From: Candidatus Woesearchaeota archaeon
Lineage (GTDB): Archaea > Nanobdellota > Nanobdellia > SCGC-AAA011-G17 > GW2011-AR20
Direction of reading: 5' to 3'
DNA: 32,898 bases
Assembly (NCBI GenBank): GCA_018303005.1
Contig: JAGVYY010000047.1
Coordinates: forward strand, 1-32,898
Part shown: positions 16,153 through 25,374 of the stretch, piece by piece
Position numbering within the stretch: the first letter of the stretch is position 1
How the letters are laid out: each line of letters opens with the position of its first letter
Notes under the pieces: model-generated
What the model was told of the DNA's origin: nothing
Seen by the model: the letters and a program-made list of their open reading frames with translations, nothing else
Databases searched by the model: none
Made by a program: the position numbers and the translations under genes

Positions 16153-18297
16153 ATGACAAAATTAACAGAATTAGTAGTAGGAAAGAGAATAAATATATTT
16201 GAAGATTCAGAGCTGACAAAAAATTTTATAAGGGATAATATAAGGGATATAGTAGATGGTTTGTCTAAACAATTTCCTGAGCCGGAAGATTCATACCGTG
16301 AATTTGTGCAGAATTCTATAGATGCGGATAGCCCTCAGATAGAGATTAGACATTCGACAGAAGAAATTGATGATAATGTTTCAAGGTTTATTGTAACATT
16401 TGAGGATTTTGGTAGAGGCATGAGCATTATAGAAAGAGAGAGCTTTTTCTTGAAATTGTTCAAATCAAGCAAGGAGAACAATCCAATAAAAATTGGGAAA
16501 TATGGAATAGGGATAAGCTCTGCATTTGCATTAAACCTGGAGCAGTTTATAGCAGATTCATCAGGCTATAATGAAGAAACTAAAAAATGTGATAGCTGGA
16601 GGTTACATATAAAAGACATAAACAGTGATCCAAGTTATTATTTCCAGGATATAGAGGAAAGGAGAGGAACTAAAATAACGCTAACAAGGATAATAAGAAA
16701 TTCAGAAATTGGAGACGCCAGAAAGAAAGTCCATGAAAGGGTATCTTATTATTGCAAAAGAGTAAAGATACCGCTTTATGTCAACGACAAGCTAATCAAT
16801 GTACCATTTGACCTGGACACATCAATAAAAGTTTCAGGCAGTTTTGATGGATTTGAATACGTAATTGGAATAACAGATCCTGACAATGCAAAATATGAGC
16901 TTTTCAATAATAGACTAAAACTTGAAGAAGGACATAGCAGTGTACTATTTGTTGAGGATGCTAATTTAAGAAAAATGTCATTCTTAATTTCGTCCAATCA
17001 TTTTAGACATACTTTTTCAAGAGAATCTGTTGTGAAAGATGGTTATTTTATGAATGTCATTAAAACATTAGACCAGCAAAAATCTAATCTGTTCCTTAAA
17101 TGCCTTGAGATCATTCAAAATTATGATAAGCAAATAGAAGAAATCAAAAGACCTGTTCCTCCGGCTATAACAATAAAAACAGTATATGGAAGTTATAGAA
17201 TATTAACGAGATATGATATATCTTCATTAGAGAACAGACTGAATACAGATGAACAAAGAATAGGAAAAAACTTCAGACCGGTTATAACAGATGACCCCGA
17301 TGAAATAAAGAACATTCGATTCATATTGAAAGATGCTGAAAAAGAATGTTTAGAATATCAGAGAAATCTTGATTACTGGAGAAAGGAATCAGAAATCAAA
17401 AAAAGTCAGGTATCTGAAGCATGGCATTATGTCCGTGATTATTTGGAAAAAACAAAAAATAATGCAGGTAATAGAGAGAAGCAGTTTAGACATGGCAATA
17501 GAATAAAAAAAATCCTGTCCAGAAAAAAAGATTTTTTTGTCATTTTGAAAAACCTCTTGCCATCTGAAACTTCTCAATACAAAATAATAGAGACATTGAC
17601 ACATGGTAAAATCTCTATATCTGAAATAATTGACGCTTTTTGCAGGAATAACAGATTGCTTTATCTACAATCAAAAAATGAATCAATGATAGAACTCATA
17701 ACTAAAGGAGGGGATATTGCTGTTTTTGATGCAGGCTATAATATTTATGGGAAGAAAGAACAAGAAAATTTTCAGGATGCAATTATAGAACGTCTGTTTA
17801 ATCCTAGAATACAGACGTTCTATAATTATGATAGTACATATATTAATGCTTATAGAATTTACAGCACAACATTAAAGACAAAATCGTATGAAGCTAATGA
17901 TGAACAAGCAGATAGGTTCATCAAATCTGTCCGGGAAAAACTGCCAAGAAATATAAAGATTGGCCTAAATGAGATATATTACACAAAGGTTGATATGGTG
18001 TATGAAGACAAACCAATAGTCATACGTAGCAGATATGGATCAACAGAAAAAACTTCTAAAGTGAGCTTTGGCAAGAAATTTTTGCGCTTTGCCATACACG
18101 ATACAGGGGATATATCCGGGTTTGATATTGCACTTGTTTTGGATAATAATCAAATCGAAAAGCTAATCTCATTGTACAATTCAGAATATGAGAACTTAAA
18201 AGAGTTTTCTATGCACACCATGGGCAATATGATAACAAGGCAACATGCTGAATTTTTTAATCTTGGTTATAGGTATCATGTAAAAGCAAAATGGTAA
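16153..18297 (+). CDS. GHKL (Hsp90/MutL-type) ATPase
   Basis: 714 residues. All four ATP-site motifs of the GHKL fold are present: the N-box REFVQNSIDA (E50, N54, D57), G1 EDFGRGM (D85, G87, G89), G2 IGKYGIG (G115, G118, G120), and RGTKITL at about 171-177. A transducer-like S5 domain follows, ending in NHFRHTFSRESV, similar to the Hsp90 segment at that place. From residue 330 on the sequence is helical and then mixed, and is not recognisable. It lacks a histidine-kinase dimerisation domain, so it is an Hsp90/MutL/MORC-style ATPase rather than a sensor kinase. Its stop overlaps the start of the next gene by 7 bases. The client or substrate is unknown. Confidence 0.75.
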   Translation: MTKLTELVVGKRINIFEDSELTKNFIRDNIRDIVDGLSKQFPEPEDSYREFVQNSIDADSPQIEIRHSTEEIDDNVSRFIVTFEDFGRGMSIIERESFFLKLFKSSKENNPIKIGKYGIGISSAFALNLEQFIADSSGYNEETKKCDSWRLHIKDINSDPSYYFQDIEERRGTKITLTRIIRNSEIGDARKKVHERVSYYCKRVKIPLYVNDKLINVPFDLDTSIKVSGSFDGFEYVIGITDPDNAKYELFNNRLKLEEGHSSVLFVEDANLRKMSFLISSNHFRHTFSRESVVKDGYFMNVIKTLDQQKSNLFLKCLEIIQNYDKQIEEIKRPVPPAITIKTVYGSYRILTRYDISSLENRLNTDEQRIGKNFRPVITDDPDEIKNIRFILKDAEKECLEYQRNLDYWRKESEIKKSQVSEAWHYVRDYLEKTKNNAGNREKQFRHGNRIKKILSRKKDFFVILKNLLPSETSQYKIIETLTHGKISISEIIDAFCRNNRLLYLQSKNESMIELITKGGDIAVFDAGYNIYGKKEQENFQDAIIERLFNPRIQTFYNYDSTYINAYRIYSTTLKTKSYEANDEQADRFIKSVREKLPRNIKIGLNEIYYTKVDMVYEDKPIVIRSRYGSTEKTSKVSFGKKFLRFAIHDTGDISGFDIALVLDNNQIEKLISLYNSEYENLKEFSMHTMGNMITRQHAEFFNLGYRYHVKAKW

Positions 18298-21200
18298 AAG
18301 AACAACAAGATATTGAAATCAATAAGGGTTTACCTTTCACTGTTGATTTTAAGAGAATGCTGGAGAAGAGCCTAGAATCTGTTAAGGCTTCACCAGAAGA
18401 TGGATTAACACAGCTATTGAAAATGGTTATTGATAGTGACTCAGATAAAATCATTATAAATGACACTCCAGGAGAACTGTCAGTAAGGTTTGACGGGAAG
18501 GGTATATCAACCGAAGATGAACTGGTAAAAACTATCTTGGGGATTTATGCTGAGGAAAAAAACAGCAATCCGGATTCAATGCAGGGATTTGGCCGTGCTT
18601 TGATTACATATCTCGCTGCGAATCCTCAGTCTATAAAACTTGAGACAAAAAGCAATGGGGGTTCTCTTTGCATGATTATAGATAATGAATTCAGACCAAT
18701 TGTTTATACCGGAGAAAAAGATATAATAGAAAATAGAATTACTGTTATTAAAGAGAAACCAATAGGCATGAGAAAAGTGCTTCAAAGATGTTATGCTAAT
18801 GACTTTTTAGATGGTAGCAAGGCTATTGGAGAATACAGTGTAAAAATTCTTAGAGACATAACTAATAGTTTAGGCTATATAATAGAATATGCATTTAATT
18901 TTGCCACACCAACAGAATTATATGACTTGGTAAAATATAACCCAAAAAAGATATATTATAATGGTAGATTATTAGACACAAATTTTTCTGATAATGACGC
19001 AATTGTGTCTGCATCATATAACATAAGGGATAGTAATGTATTGCTTTTTATTTTAAATAAAGATCCTTTTCGGAATGTAAGACTGCTGAAGAATTATACA
19101 TTACTAGGAAGAGTAGAAAAATCTAATTTGAGGAGCAACTGTTGGAATGTATTATCTCATTATGACACTAGTATTTTACCGGAAATAGTTGCTAATAACA
19201 ACAAATTAAGATTAAGTGTATCAAATGAATCAATACATATGGGCGATGTTTTTAGGGATACAGCTTTGGATATAGAAGATGCTATATTAAAATTTTATAC
19301 AGATCTTGTTGCAGGAAATATAAAACCAAGAAGAAAACTAAGCAAATCTGAACAATACAAATTGTTATCATTTAAATTATTACTTTTAAACTCTAACTTT
19401 GAAAAACAGTTTTCTTTAATCGATAAAAAAACATCAGAAGATTCATGCTCAAGCATATTTACTGATGTTAGGGGGAACAGGTATAGCAAGGCTGAATTAG
19501 AAAATATTCTTCAAGAGTATAATTATTACATACCAATAACTTTTGAGGCTAAAAAAGTTGATCTGCAACATCCGGCATTAAAAGAACTGGATTTAGAGAA
19601 TAGGGTTGTTCTTTCTTTCGAAAATACATTACATTATGCATTATTTGAACGTATGTTTGATGCAGCAATGCTTCAAGGTTCTGCTTTCCAAGGCTGGGAT
19701 GCAATAAAAAGAGAAAAGACTAATAGAAGAATTATACATGGGCTCAGCTTAGAGTCAATGATAATAGCATATAAAATGGAACAAAGTGGTATTCAATCAG
19801 TGCGAAAAAACAGGAGAAAGAGAGTTATTGATGATTTTATGTATGACACACTTAAAGAATGTTCTGTAGGAGGACATTTGTATACTGCAGGCAGCTATTT
19901 ATGCAAAGGCACACTAGTAGCAGTGGCAGGTGCTATAGGCTATTACGGTGCGAGTAATGGAGCACCAATATTGATTGATGCAACAAAGTATGGTCTTTAC
20001 ACAACCGGAGAGTATGCTACAGGGAATCCGGAAATTATTGCTCTTACAATTGGGGCTGGTTTAGCAGTAAAGTACAGGAATCATATTAAGAATACTGCGT
20101 CTTATCTTAGTGGTATTTTCGGCAATGTAATGGAAAGGCACTTTACTGGAACATATTCTAGAATTTGTGATCTGGCTGATTCTGCATACAACCCACTAGA
20201 AAAAAATCTAACAAGAGCAAGCTCAATAGTAACAGAATTTTTAAGAAGTGAAATTGAAAACATTAAAAATAAGGTTGAGAGCAGCAGAAAAAAGAAGAAA
20301 AAACGAAAAGAAGCATCTAAAACGCTAAAAGAAGGGCTCAAGACAAAAGTGCAGGAAACATCATTAAGTGTTAAAACAAATGTTCTAAAAAATGATGATT
20401 ATGAAAAATATGTAAAAGAGCTGTTAAGATATGTAGTAATACACCCAGAATCCTATCGTGAGAACATTTCAAAGGTTATATTTTTAGAAAGCAGAAAACC
20501 ATTTAAAATAGATAGAGATCGTGCAGATAACATAATTCTGTTAAGCCTAGATAGCAAAAAATTTGAAAATATTATAGAAAGATACAAGAATACAGAAGGT
20601 TTATCTTTGCTTGATGATTTAACAGATATAGCAAAATCTTCGGACTATTCTTCGCCATTGGACATATGGAAAAATCAAGGAACAATAATAAATGAAGCAT
20701 ACAGAAGATATATTAATTCTGTTGTAGACCTGCTGGTTTCAGGAGATGAAAGATTTAAATCCGGATTTTCAAGTCTTCGGTACCCTGAAAAAATATATGT
20801 GCTAAAAGAAGCTATAGAAAATGATAATTTTAGTTCAGAATCAAGGGCAGGACTGGAGAACTGGCTGGCAGAGAATTACAAAATAGAACTGGAAGAAGCC
20901 TCACAAAAACTAATCTCGCAAGAAGAAATCAATAAAATAATTGATATAACAACAGATAACGACGATCTTAATTCTGTAAACCGTGCAGAAAATTATTTCT
21001 CATTACTAACAACATCACAGAAAATTATGTTAATCAGGAAGATTAAGGAAAAAAATCTAAAAAATTACGGAAATAGCATGAATTATAGAATCATAAAAGA
21101 TAGTCCTTATTTGAAATATTATAATCAAATAGATTCTATACTTAATGCAGCATTCCCTGTACTAAGGGATTTTTACAGAAATAATATGGATGATTTTGAC

Positions 21201-21689
21201 AGACAAATGAAACTTATGGAGACAGATGGTAAATATAATCCTGATGGAGTGTTCCATGATAATCCAGATTCTCCTCTACAGCCTCTACAGAATAAAGGTA
21301 TTTACATACTGTCACAAACAATTTTCAATGAAGACTTAACAGATGAAATACAAATAAAAAAGGCAGATGATTTAAGAAAATGGGTAAGCAATCATTCCTA
21401 CTGGAATGGGTCTGAAGAAGCAATATTATCACATAAGAAAAGAGCATTTGAAGCTATCCGCCAATGGGATTATGTAAGATCCGGAATTATAGTAAGTAAC
21501 CAGATATATACCTCTCATTACCTTAATGATATGGACAATATTAATCTTACCTACTTTTATTATACATTACCTCCTTCTGATAAAGCAAAATTTTTAAAGA
21601 CGTTTCAGGAAGAACATGTTTTAAATTCACATTATCATGGACTTCTTGATATGATGAAATATACAAAAATAAAACCATATGCTGTATAA
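18291..21689 (+). CDS. Giant degenerate GHKL relative with membrane hairpin
   Basis: 1132 residues. The first about 330 follow the plan of the preceding ATPase: a decayed N-box (LLKMVIDSD, with both Glu and Asn lost), FDGKGIS for G1, a residual GFGRAL for G2, and LRLSVSNESIHMGDVF matching the partner's FRHTFSRESV region. ATP hydrolysis therefore looks unlikely, although nucleotide binding cannot be excluded. Around 540-597 two apolar stretches (GTLVAVAGAIGYYG and EIIALTIGAGLAV) could form a membrane hairpin. It is followed by a run of Lys/Arg (KKKKKRK, about 667) and a long helical C-terminal region. I infer a membrane-anchored pseudo-ATPase pairing with the 714-residue protein. Confidence 0.6.
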   Translation: MVKEQQDIEINKGLPFTVDFKRMLEKSLESVKASPEDGLTQLLKMVIDSDSDKIIINDTPGELSVRFDGKGISTEDELVKTILGIYAEEKNSNPDSMQGFGRALITYLAANPQSIKLETKSNGGSLCMIIDNEFRPIVYTGEKDIIENRITVIKEKPIGMRKVLQRCYANDFLDGSKAIGEYSVKILRDITNSLGYIIEYAFNFATPTELYDLVKYNPKKIYYNGRLLDTNFSDNDAIVSASYNIRDSNVLLFILNKDPFRNVRLLKNYTLLGRVEKSNLRSNCWNVLSHYDTSILPEIVANNNKLRLSVSNESIHMGDVFRDTALDIEDAILKFYTDLVAGNIKPRRKLSKSEQYKLLSFKLLLLNSNFEKQFSLIDKKTSEDSCSSIFTDVRGNRYSKAELENILQEYNYYIPITFEAKKVDLQHPALKELDLENRVVLSFENTLHYALFERMFDAAMLQGSAFQGWDAIKREKTNRRIIHGLSLESMIIAYKMEQSGIQSVRKNRRKRVIDDFMYDTLKECSVGGHLYTAGSYLCKGTLVAVAGAIGYYGASNGAPILIDATKYGLYTTGEYATGNPEIIALTIGAGLAVKYRNHIKNTASYLSGIFGNVMERHFTGTYSRICDLADSAYNPLEKNLTRASSIVTEFLRSEIENIKNKVESSRKKKKKRKEASKTLKEGLKTKVQETSLSVKTNVLKNDDYEKYVKELLRYVVIHPESYRENISKVIFLESRKPFKIDRDRADNIILLSLDSKKFENIIERYKNTEGLSLLDDLTDIAKSSDYSSPLDIWKNQGTIINEAYRRYINSVVDLLVSGDERFKSGFSSLRYPEKIYVLKEAIENDNFSSESRAGLENWLAENYKIELEEASQKLISQEEINKIIDITTDNDDLNSVNRAENYFSLLTTSQKIMLIRKIKEKNLKNYGNSMNYRIIKDSPYLKYYNQIDSILNAAFPVLRDFYRNNMDDFDRQMKLMETDGKYNPDGVFHDNPDSPLQPLQNKGIYILSQTIFNEDLTDEIQIKKADDLRKWVSNHSYWNGSEEAILSHKKRAFEAIRQWDYVRSGIIVSNQIYTSHYLNDMDNINLTYFYYTLPPSDKAKFLKTFQEEHVLNSHYHGLLDMMKYTKIKPYAV

Positions 21690-21690
21690 C

Positions 21691-22659
21691 ATGGAAGAAC
21701 AATTACAATATACTGAAATTTTGTCGCAATTATTGCAAAAACCGCAGAAAGATATACCTGCAATAGAGCATATTGACAGATATGGAAGGCCAAGTAATAT
21801 CAGTTTTGATCATCCTTTATACATAATTACAGAACATGCAGATTGTTCTGGTTTCAGTGATGGATATTCTTTTGATGCTGAAATATTTAATGATTGCATT
21901 ATAAGAAGAAAAAGAATATTGGATAAATGCATTATGGACAGCAGCACACAATGTTACGTTATCGGCAAGATATCGCAGGATGAAGAAAACAAAGATTTTA
22001 GTTTAGAAACGGCTTTAACATTTATTTCAGATTTATCAGAACCATTGCATGTAGTCTCTGGATTTTTAAATGATATTACATCAGGTCCCAGCAAGATTAT
22101 ACACAACAAAAATCACCAATTACGCTTCCTGGAATATGCAAAGATTCTCAAAAATAACAATATATCATCTGAAAACGCTGCAAACATATCCCATGACTTG
22201 AATAAATCATATAAATTCAATAGATATATTCTTTATAACACCCAAAACAGTTTAATAACTTTAAATTATGGTTCGTATAACAAAGAAGGAGGTTTTTCTT
22301 TTGAATCTGAAGATATGAATATTAAGAATTTAGATTTCATTTCATTATTAAACGTGATGCATAAATCAGGTTTTATTGGAATTAATTTTGATAAAGTTGA
22401 AGAATTAAAATCGGATTATAAAGGTAAGATAATTAATCTAAGAGGTAACAGGGAAAAAAATTCAGGCCTGAGAGATTTTCGGGAAGTTATAAACTTTCTT
22501 AAGAATCATCCTACACCAATATTAAGCCTAAATGAAAATACACCTTTCTCAGAGGTATTATCTGTTATAGACAAAGATAATTTATTATTATATTTTCCAT
22601 TTAAATCAGATGTGGAACTTGCTTTTATCAGGGATATAGTAAACTATCATTATAGATAA
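21691..22659 (+). CDS. Unknown protein, fifth gene of GHKL operon
   Basis: 322 residues when started at the ATG just after the upstream stop (taacATG); the ORF track's start four codons earlier overlaps the previous gene by 11 bases and is also possible. The product is soluble, acidic and unrecognised. The N-terminal part contains HPLYIITEHADCSGFSDGYSFD; the middle is rich in Asn and Ser. The C-terminus has LLLYFPFKSDVELAFIRDIV. Cys residues are scattered and do not form a zinc-binding pattern. It belongs to the operon by spacing; no function is proposed. Confidence 0.6.
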   Translation: MEEQLQYTEILSQLLQKPQKDIPAIEHIDRYGRPSNISFDHPLYIITEHADCSGFSDGYSFDAEIFNDCIIRRKRILDKCIMDSSTQCYVIGKISQDEENKDFSLETALTFISDLSEPLHVVSGFLNDITSGPSKIIHNKNHQLRFLEYAKILKNNNISSENAANISHDLNKSYKFNRYILYNTQNSLITLNYGSYNKEGGFSFESEDMNIKNLDFISLLNVMHKSGFIGINFDKVEELKSDYKGKIINLRGNREKNSGLRDFREVINFLKNHPTPILSLNENTPFSEVLSVIDKDNLLLYFPFKSDVELAFIRDIVNYHYR

Positions 22660-22760
22660 TGATGCTTGCTACAAATGTAATAGAACCAGAAAAGCTTAAA
22701 GAACACAGTCTGTTTTTAAAGATTAATATCAGTTTTTATGAATTTCTTGCAATATGCTAA
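22659..22760 (+). CDS. Possible 33-residue coupled small ORF
   Basis: The stop codon of the previous gene is followed by an overlapping start (TAATG), giving MMLATNVIEPEKLKEHSL and ending at a TAA in the rel promoter region. The overlap would allow coupled translation. Composition is ordinary and I recognise no family. It may be a real small protein, the remnant of a longer gene, or chance. Confidence 0.25.
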   Translation: MMLATNVIEPEKLKEHSLFLKINISFYEFLAIC

Positions 22761-22770
22761 AAATATATAA
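22758..22770 (+). promoter_or_regulatory. TATA-like box for rel
   Basis: The stretch taaaaatatataa is centred 27-29 bases before the rel ATG at 22793. This separates rel from the upstream operon. Confidence 0.5.
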
Positions 22771-22792
22771 ATTACAACAGTTATAGCAGGGT

Positions 22793-24691
22793 ATGGACAT
22801 AAACAGGATAATAAAACGTATAAAGAAGTATAACAAGAACGCTGATTTTAATCTTGTAGCAAAATCCTATCTCTTTGCAAAAAAAGCCCATTCAGGCCAA
22901 TTAAGAAAATCAGGAAATGAGTATATTATACATCCTCTGAATGTGGCATATATTCTGGCAGATCTTAAACTAGACGAAAAGATTGTTTCATGCGCGATTC
23001 TGCATGATGTTCTTGAAGATACTAACGTGTCCCTAGAAATAATAGAAAGAGATTTTGGAAAAGAAATAGCAGGAATAATCCAGGGCGTTACCAAGATAAG
23101 CAAGATGAACTATTATGACAAAAAAGATTATCATGCAGAAACAATAAGGAAAATGCTGATAGCAACAACAAAAGATATTCGTGTCATTTTAGTAAAGTTA
23201 GCAGATCGCCTGGACAATATGAGGACTCTTCAGTATTTAGATGAGGAAAGACAGAAAAGGATTTCCAGGGAAACTCTTGAAATTTATGTGCCAATAGCTT
23301 ATCGATTAGGAATATGGAAAATCAAATGGGAACTTGAGGATTTATCTTTCAAATACCTGGAACCGTTGTTGTATAAGGAATTGAAACATAACATCGCAAA
23401 GAAAAGGAAAGAAAGGGAAAGAGAAGTAAAGAAAATAATAAAAATTGTAAGGAAGGAATTAAGAAAGAACAAAATCAGGGCAAAGGTATTTGGCAGGCCT
23501 AAAAATTTCTACAGTATATACAAAAAGATGAAGAAGAAAAATATTCCTTTTGAAAAAGTTTATGATCTGCAGGGGTTAAGAATAATAACAAAAGATATCA
23601 AAGAATGTTATGAAACTCTTGGTGTGCTGCATAACCTATGGAAGCCTATACCCAATGAATTTGATGATTATATTGCAAATCCTAAACCTAACTTATATCA
23701 AAGCATACACACAGTTGTTCTTATTGATGATCAAAAAGTAGAGTTCCAGATAAGGACAGAAAAAATGGACAGCATAGCTGAAGAAGGAATAGCTGCACAC
23801 TGGTCATATAAAGACATTGACAAGGATAGAAAATTTGAGAAAAGCCTTGGCTGGTTAAAGCAGATTCTTGAATGGAAAGAAAAAAAAGACAAAGACTTCT
23901 TGGAAACATTAAAAATTGATTTGTTTGGGGACAATATTTTTGTATTCACGCCAAAAGGTAATGTAATTGAACTTCCTAAAGACTCGACTCCAGTAGATTT
24001 TGCATACGCAGTCCATAGCCAGATTGGAGATAGATGCACAGGAGCCAGAATTAATGAAAAATTTGTAAGCCTGAGGCATATGCTGCAAAGCAATGATATT
24101 GTTGAAATCATGACTTCAAAAAACCATAAACCAAGCAGAGAATGGTTGAAATTTGTCAAGTCAGACAGAGCAAGGCAGAAGATAAAGCAGACATTAAAAG
24201 AGTTGTCTCAGGTTCCGATCCAGAACAAGCAGAATAATATAAAATATGAATGGAACGAACAAGGCTTGATATCTATAAACATAAGCAAGGCAGTTATAAA
24301 GATTGCAAAATGCTGCTCACCATTGCCGGGTGACAAGATATCAGGAATCTCCAGCAAGAGCAAGAGAGTCATGATACACAAAAATGATTGCCAGAACCTG
24401 AAGAATCCTGGAATAAATAAAAAAAGAATCAATGCGCACTGGAATGAAATGATAAAAAGCACCATTAATCTGAAAATACTGGCTATTGACCGGGTAGGTC
24501 TGCTGGCAGATATCTTGAACACAATAGCGTCTACCGGTAGAAATGTAGAGAAAGCAAGAGCAAGAGTTTTGGACAAAGAAAATTCTGAATGTATAGTAAG
24601 CCTGAAATTTGATAACTTAAATGAAATAAATGAGCTGATTAAAAGAATTAAAAAAATAGCAGATGTCAAGAATGTAAGCGTTGTAATTTAA
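22793..24691 (+). CDS. rel: Full-length Rel/SpoT-type (p)ppGpp synthetase/hydrolase
   Basis: 632 residues with the complete long-RSH layout: HD hydrolase (1-200), synthetase (about 215-345), TGS (about 385-455), a Cys-containing segment with AKCCSPLPGD (about 503) and a C-terminal ACT domain. Hydrolase residues R38, H47, H71, D72, E75, D76, D138 and N142 sit at a constant offset of 6 from the Streptococcus Rel positions as I remember them. The usual LADRLHNM reads LADRLDNM. Synthetase residues D258 and E317 are present. The loop that is RXKD in bifunctional Rel enzymes is EFDD (289-292), the form of monofunctional RelA. Long RSH proteins are uncommon in archaea, so acquisition from bacteria is likely. 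It has its own promoter. Confidence 0.93.
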   Translation: MDINRIIKRIKKYNKNADFNLVAKSYLFAKKAHSGQLRKSGNEYIIHPLNVAYILADLKLDEKIVSCAILHDVLEDTNVSLEIIERDFGKEIAGIIQGVTKISKMNYYDKKDYHAETIRKMLIATTKDIRVILVKLADRLDNMRTLQYLDEERQKRISRETLEIYVPIAYRLGIWKIKWELEDLSFKYLEPLLYKELKHNIAKKRKEREREVKKIIKIVRKELRKNKIRAKVFGRPKNFYSIYKKMKKKNIPFEKVYDLQGLRIITKDIKECYETLGVLHNLWKPIPNEFDDYIANPKPNLYQSIHTVVLIDDQKVEFQIRTEKMDSIAEEGIAAHWSYKDIDKDRKFEKSLGWLKQILEWKEKKDKDFLETLKIDLFGDNIFVFTPKGNVIELPKDSTPVDFAYAVHSQIGDRCTGARINEKFVSLRHMLQSNDIVEIMTSKNHKPSREWLKFVKSDRARQKIKQTLKELSQVPIQNKQNNIKYEWNEQGLISINISKAVIKIAKCCSPLPGDKISGISSKSKRVMIHKNDCQNLKNPGINKKRINAHWNEMIKSTINLKILAIDRVGLLADILNTIASTGRNVEKARARVLDKENSECIVSLKFDNLNEINELIKRIKKIADVKNVSVVI

Positions 24692-24737
24692 TATTTGTAG
24701 TCTGCAATCACACATAGATGTTGAAAGAAGTAAAATA

Positions 24738-25265
24738 TTATCCTTTATTTTTAGTTTCTATAACCTTAATTATTCTGTCAGCAGTTTGATTTTCGTCTAA
24801 ATTCTCTGTGTTTATTATTAAGTTGTAATATTTCTTATTCCTGTAATCAATATTATAATGCCTTTTATACTGCTTCAACTCATTTCTTTCCCTTATCCTG
24901 GTTTCATATCCTGCTTTAGCAATGGATTTTTTCTCTCTTCTTGCAATCCTTTCGATTCTTTTTTTAAATGAAGCATGGATATATATCCTAAAATTAGCAT
25001 TTTTGAAGATGAAAGCACCTATTCTGCTGTCAATAATAAAGCTCTTGTACTTCAAAAGTTTTTTTTGTTTATCATCTATCGCAACATTGACTGAATAATC
25101 TTCACTTATCAGTTTTTCCATTTCATCTAGAGGGATTTTATTATCTTTGGCATATTCTCTGACCATATTGCCTATAGAGAAGAACTTAATCTTTAGCCTT
25201 TTAGCTATTATCTTCCCGACAGAAGTTTTCCCTGATCCAGGTAAACCGGATATGGTTATTATCAC
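24738..25265 (-). CDS. cmk: Archaeal-type cytidylate (CMP) kinase
   Basis: Phosphorylates CMP/dCMP with ATP. The protein begins with IITISGLPGSGKTSVGK (Walker A), followed by FFSIGNMVREYAK, SFIIDSRIGAFIF, a lid with RIERIARREKKS, the RERNELKQYKRHYNIDY segment and a final LIINTENLD. All are typical of the archaeal Cmk family of about 175-190 residues. The ORF track begins at a TTG at 25304; I choose the GTG at 25265 because it gives the family's usual MIITISG start, and a TATA-like box lies about 26 bases upstream of it. It is divergent from thyX. Confidence 0.9.
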   Translation of the reverse strand: MIITISGLPGSGKTSVGKIIAKRLKIKFFSIGNMVREYAKDNKIPLDEMEKLISEDYSVNVAIDDKQKKLLKYKSFIIDSRIGAFIFKNANFRIYIHASFKKRIERIARREKKSIAKAGYETRIRERNELKQYKRHYNIDYRNKKYYNLIINTENLDENQTADRIIKVIETKNKG

Positions 25266-25285
25266 ATTATGGTAAAATATTTTCA

Positions 25286-25297
25286 GATATAAAAACC
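25286..25297 (-). promoter_or_regulatory. TATA-like box for cmk
   Basis: On the minus strand the box reads ggtttttatatc, centred about 26 bases before the GTG at 25265. It lies inside the longer ORF-track frame, which argues against the TTG start. Confidence 0.45.
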
Positions 25298-25343
25298 TAT
25301 TCAATTATAGTTATATTAAAAAATGAGCATTTCATAATAACAA

Positions 25344-25352
25344 TATTTATAG
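25344..25352 (+). promoter_or_regulatory. TATA-like box for thyX-tmk
   Basis: tatttatag is centred 27 bases before the thyX ATG at 25375. An out-of-frame ATG at 25370 just precedes the real start. Confidence 0.45.
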
Positions 25353-25374
25353 ATTATTTAACAAAAACAATGGC

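Noticed and set aside
16153-18297. Histidine kinase partner for the receiver proteins
   Set aside because: The ATPase has Hsp90/MutL-type motifs and a following S5-like segment, and there is no HisKA dimerisation helix with a phospho-accepting His.
20270-20320. Poly-lysine run as a low-complexity sequencing artefact
   Set aside because: The frame stays open on both sides and the run follows the predicted membrane hairpin, where basic residues are expected.
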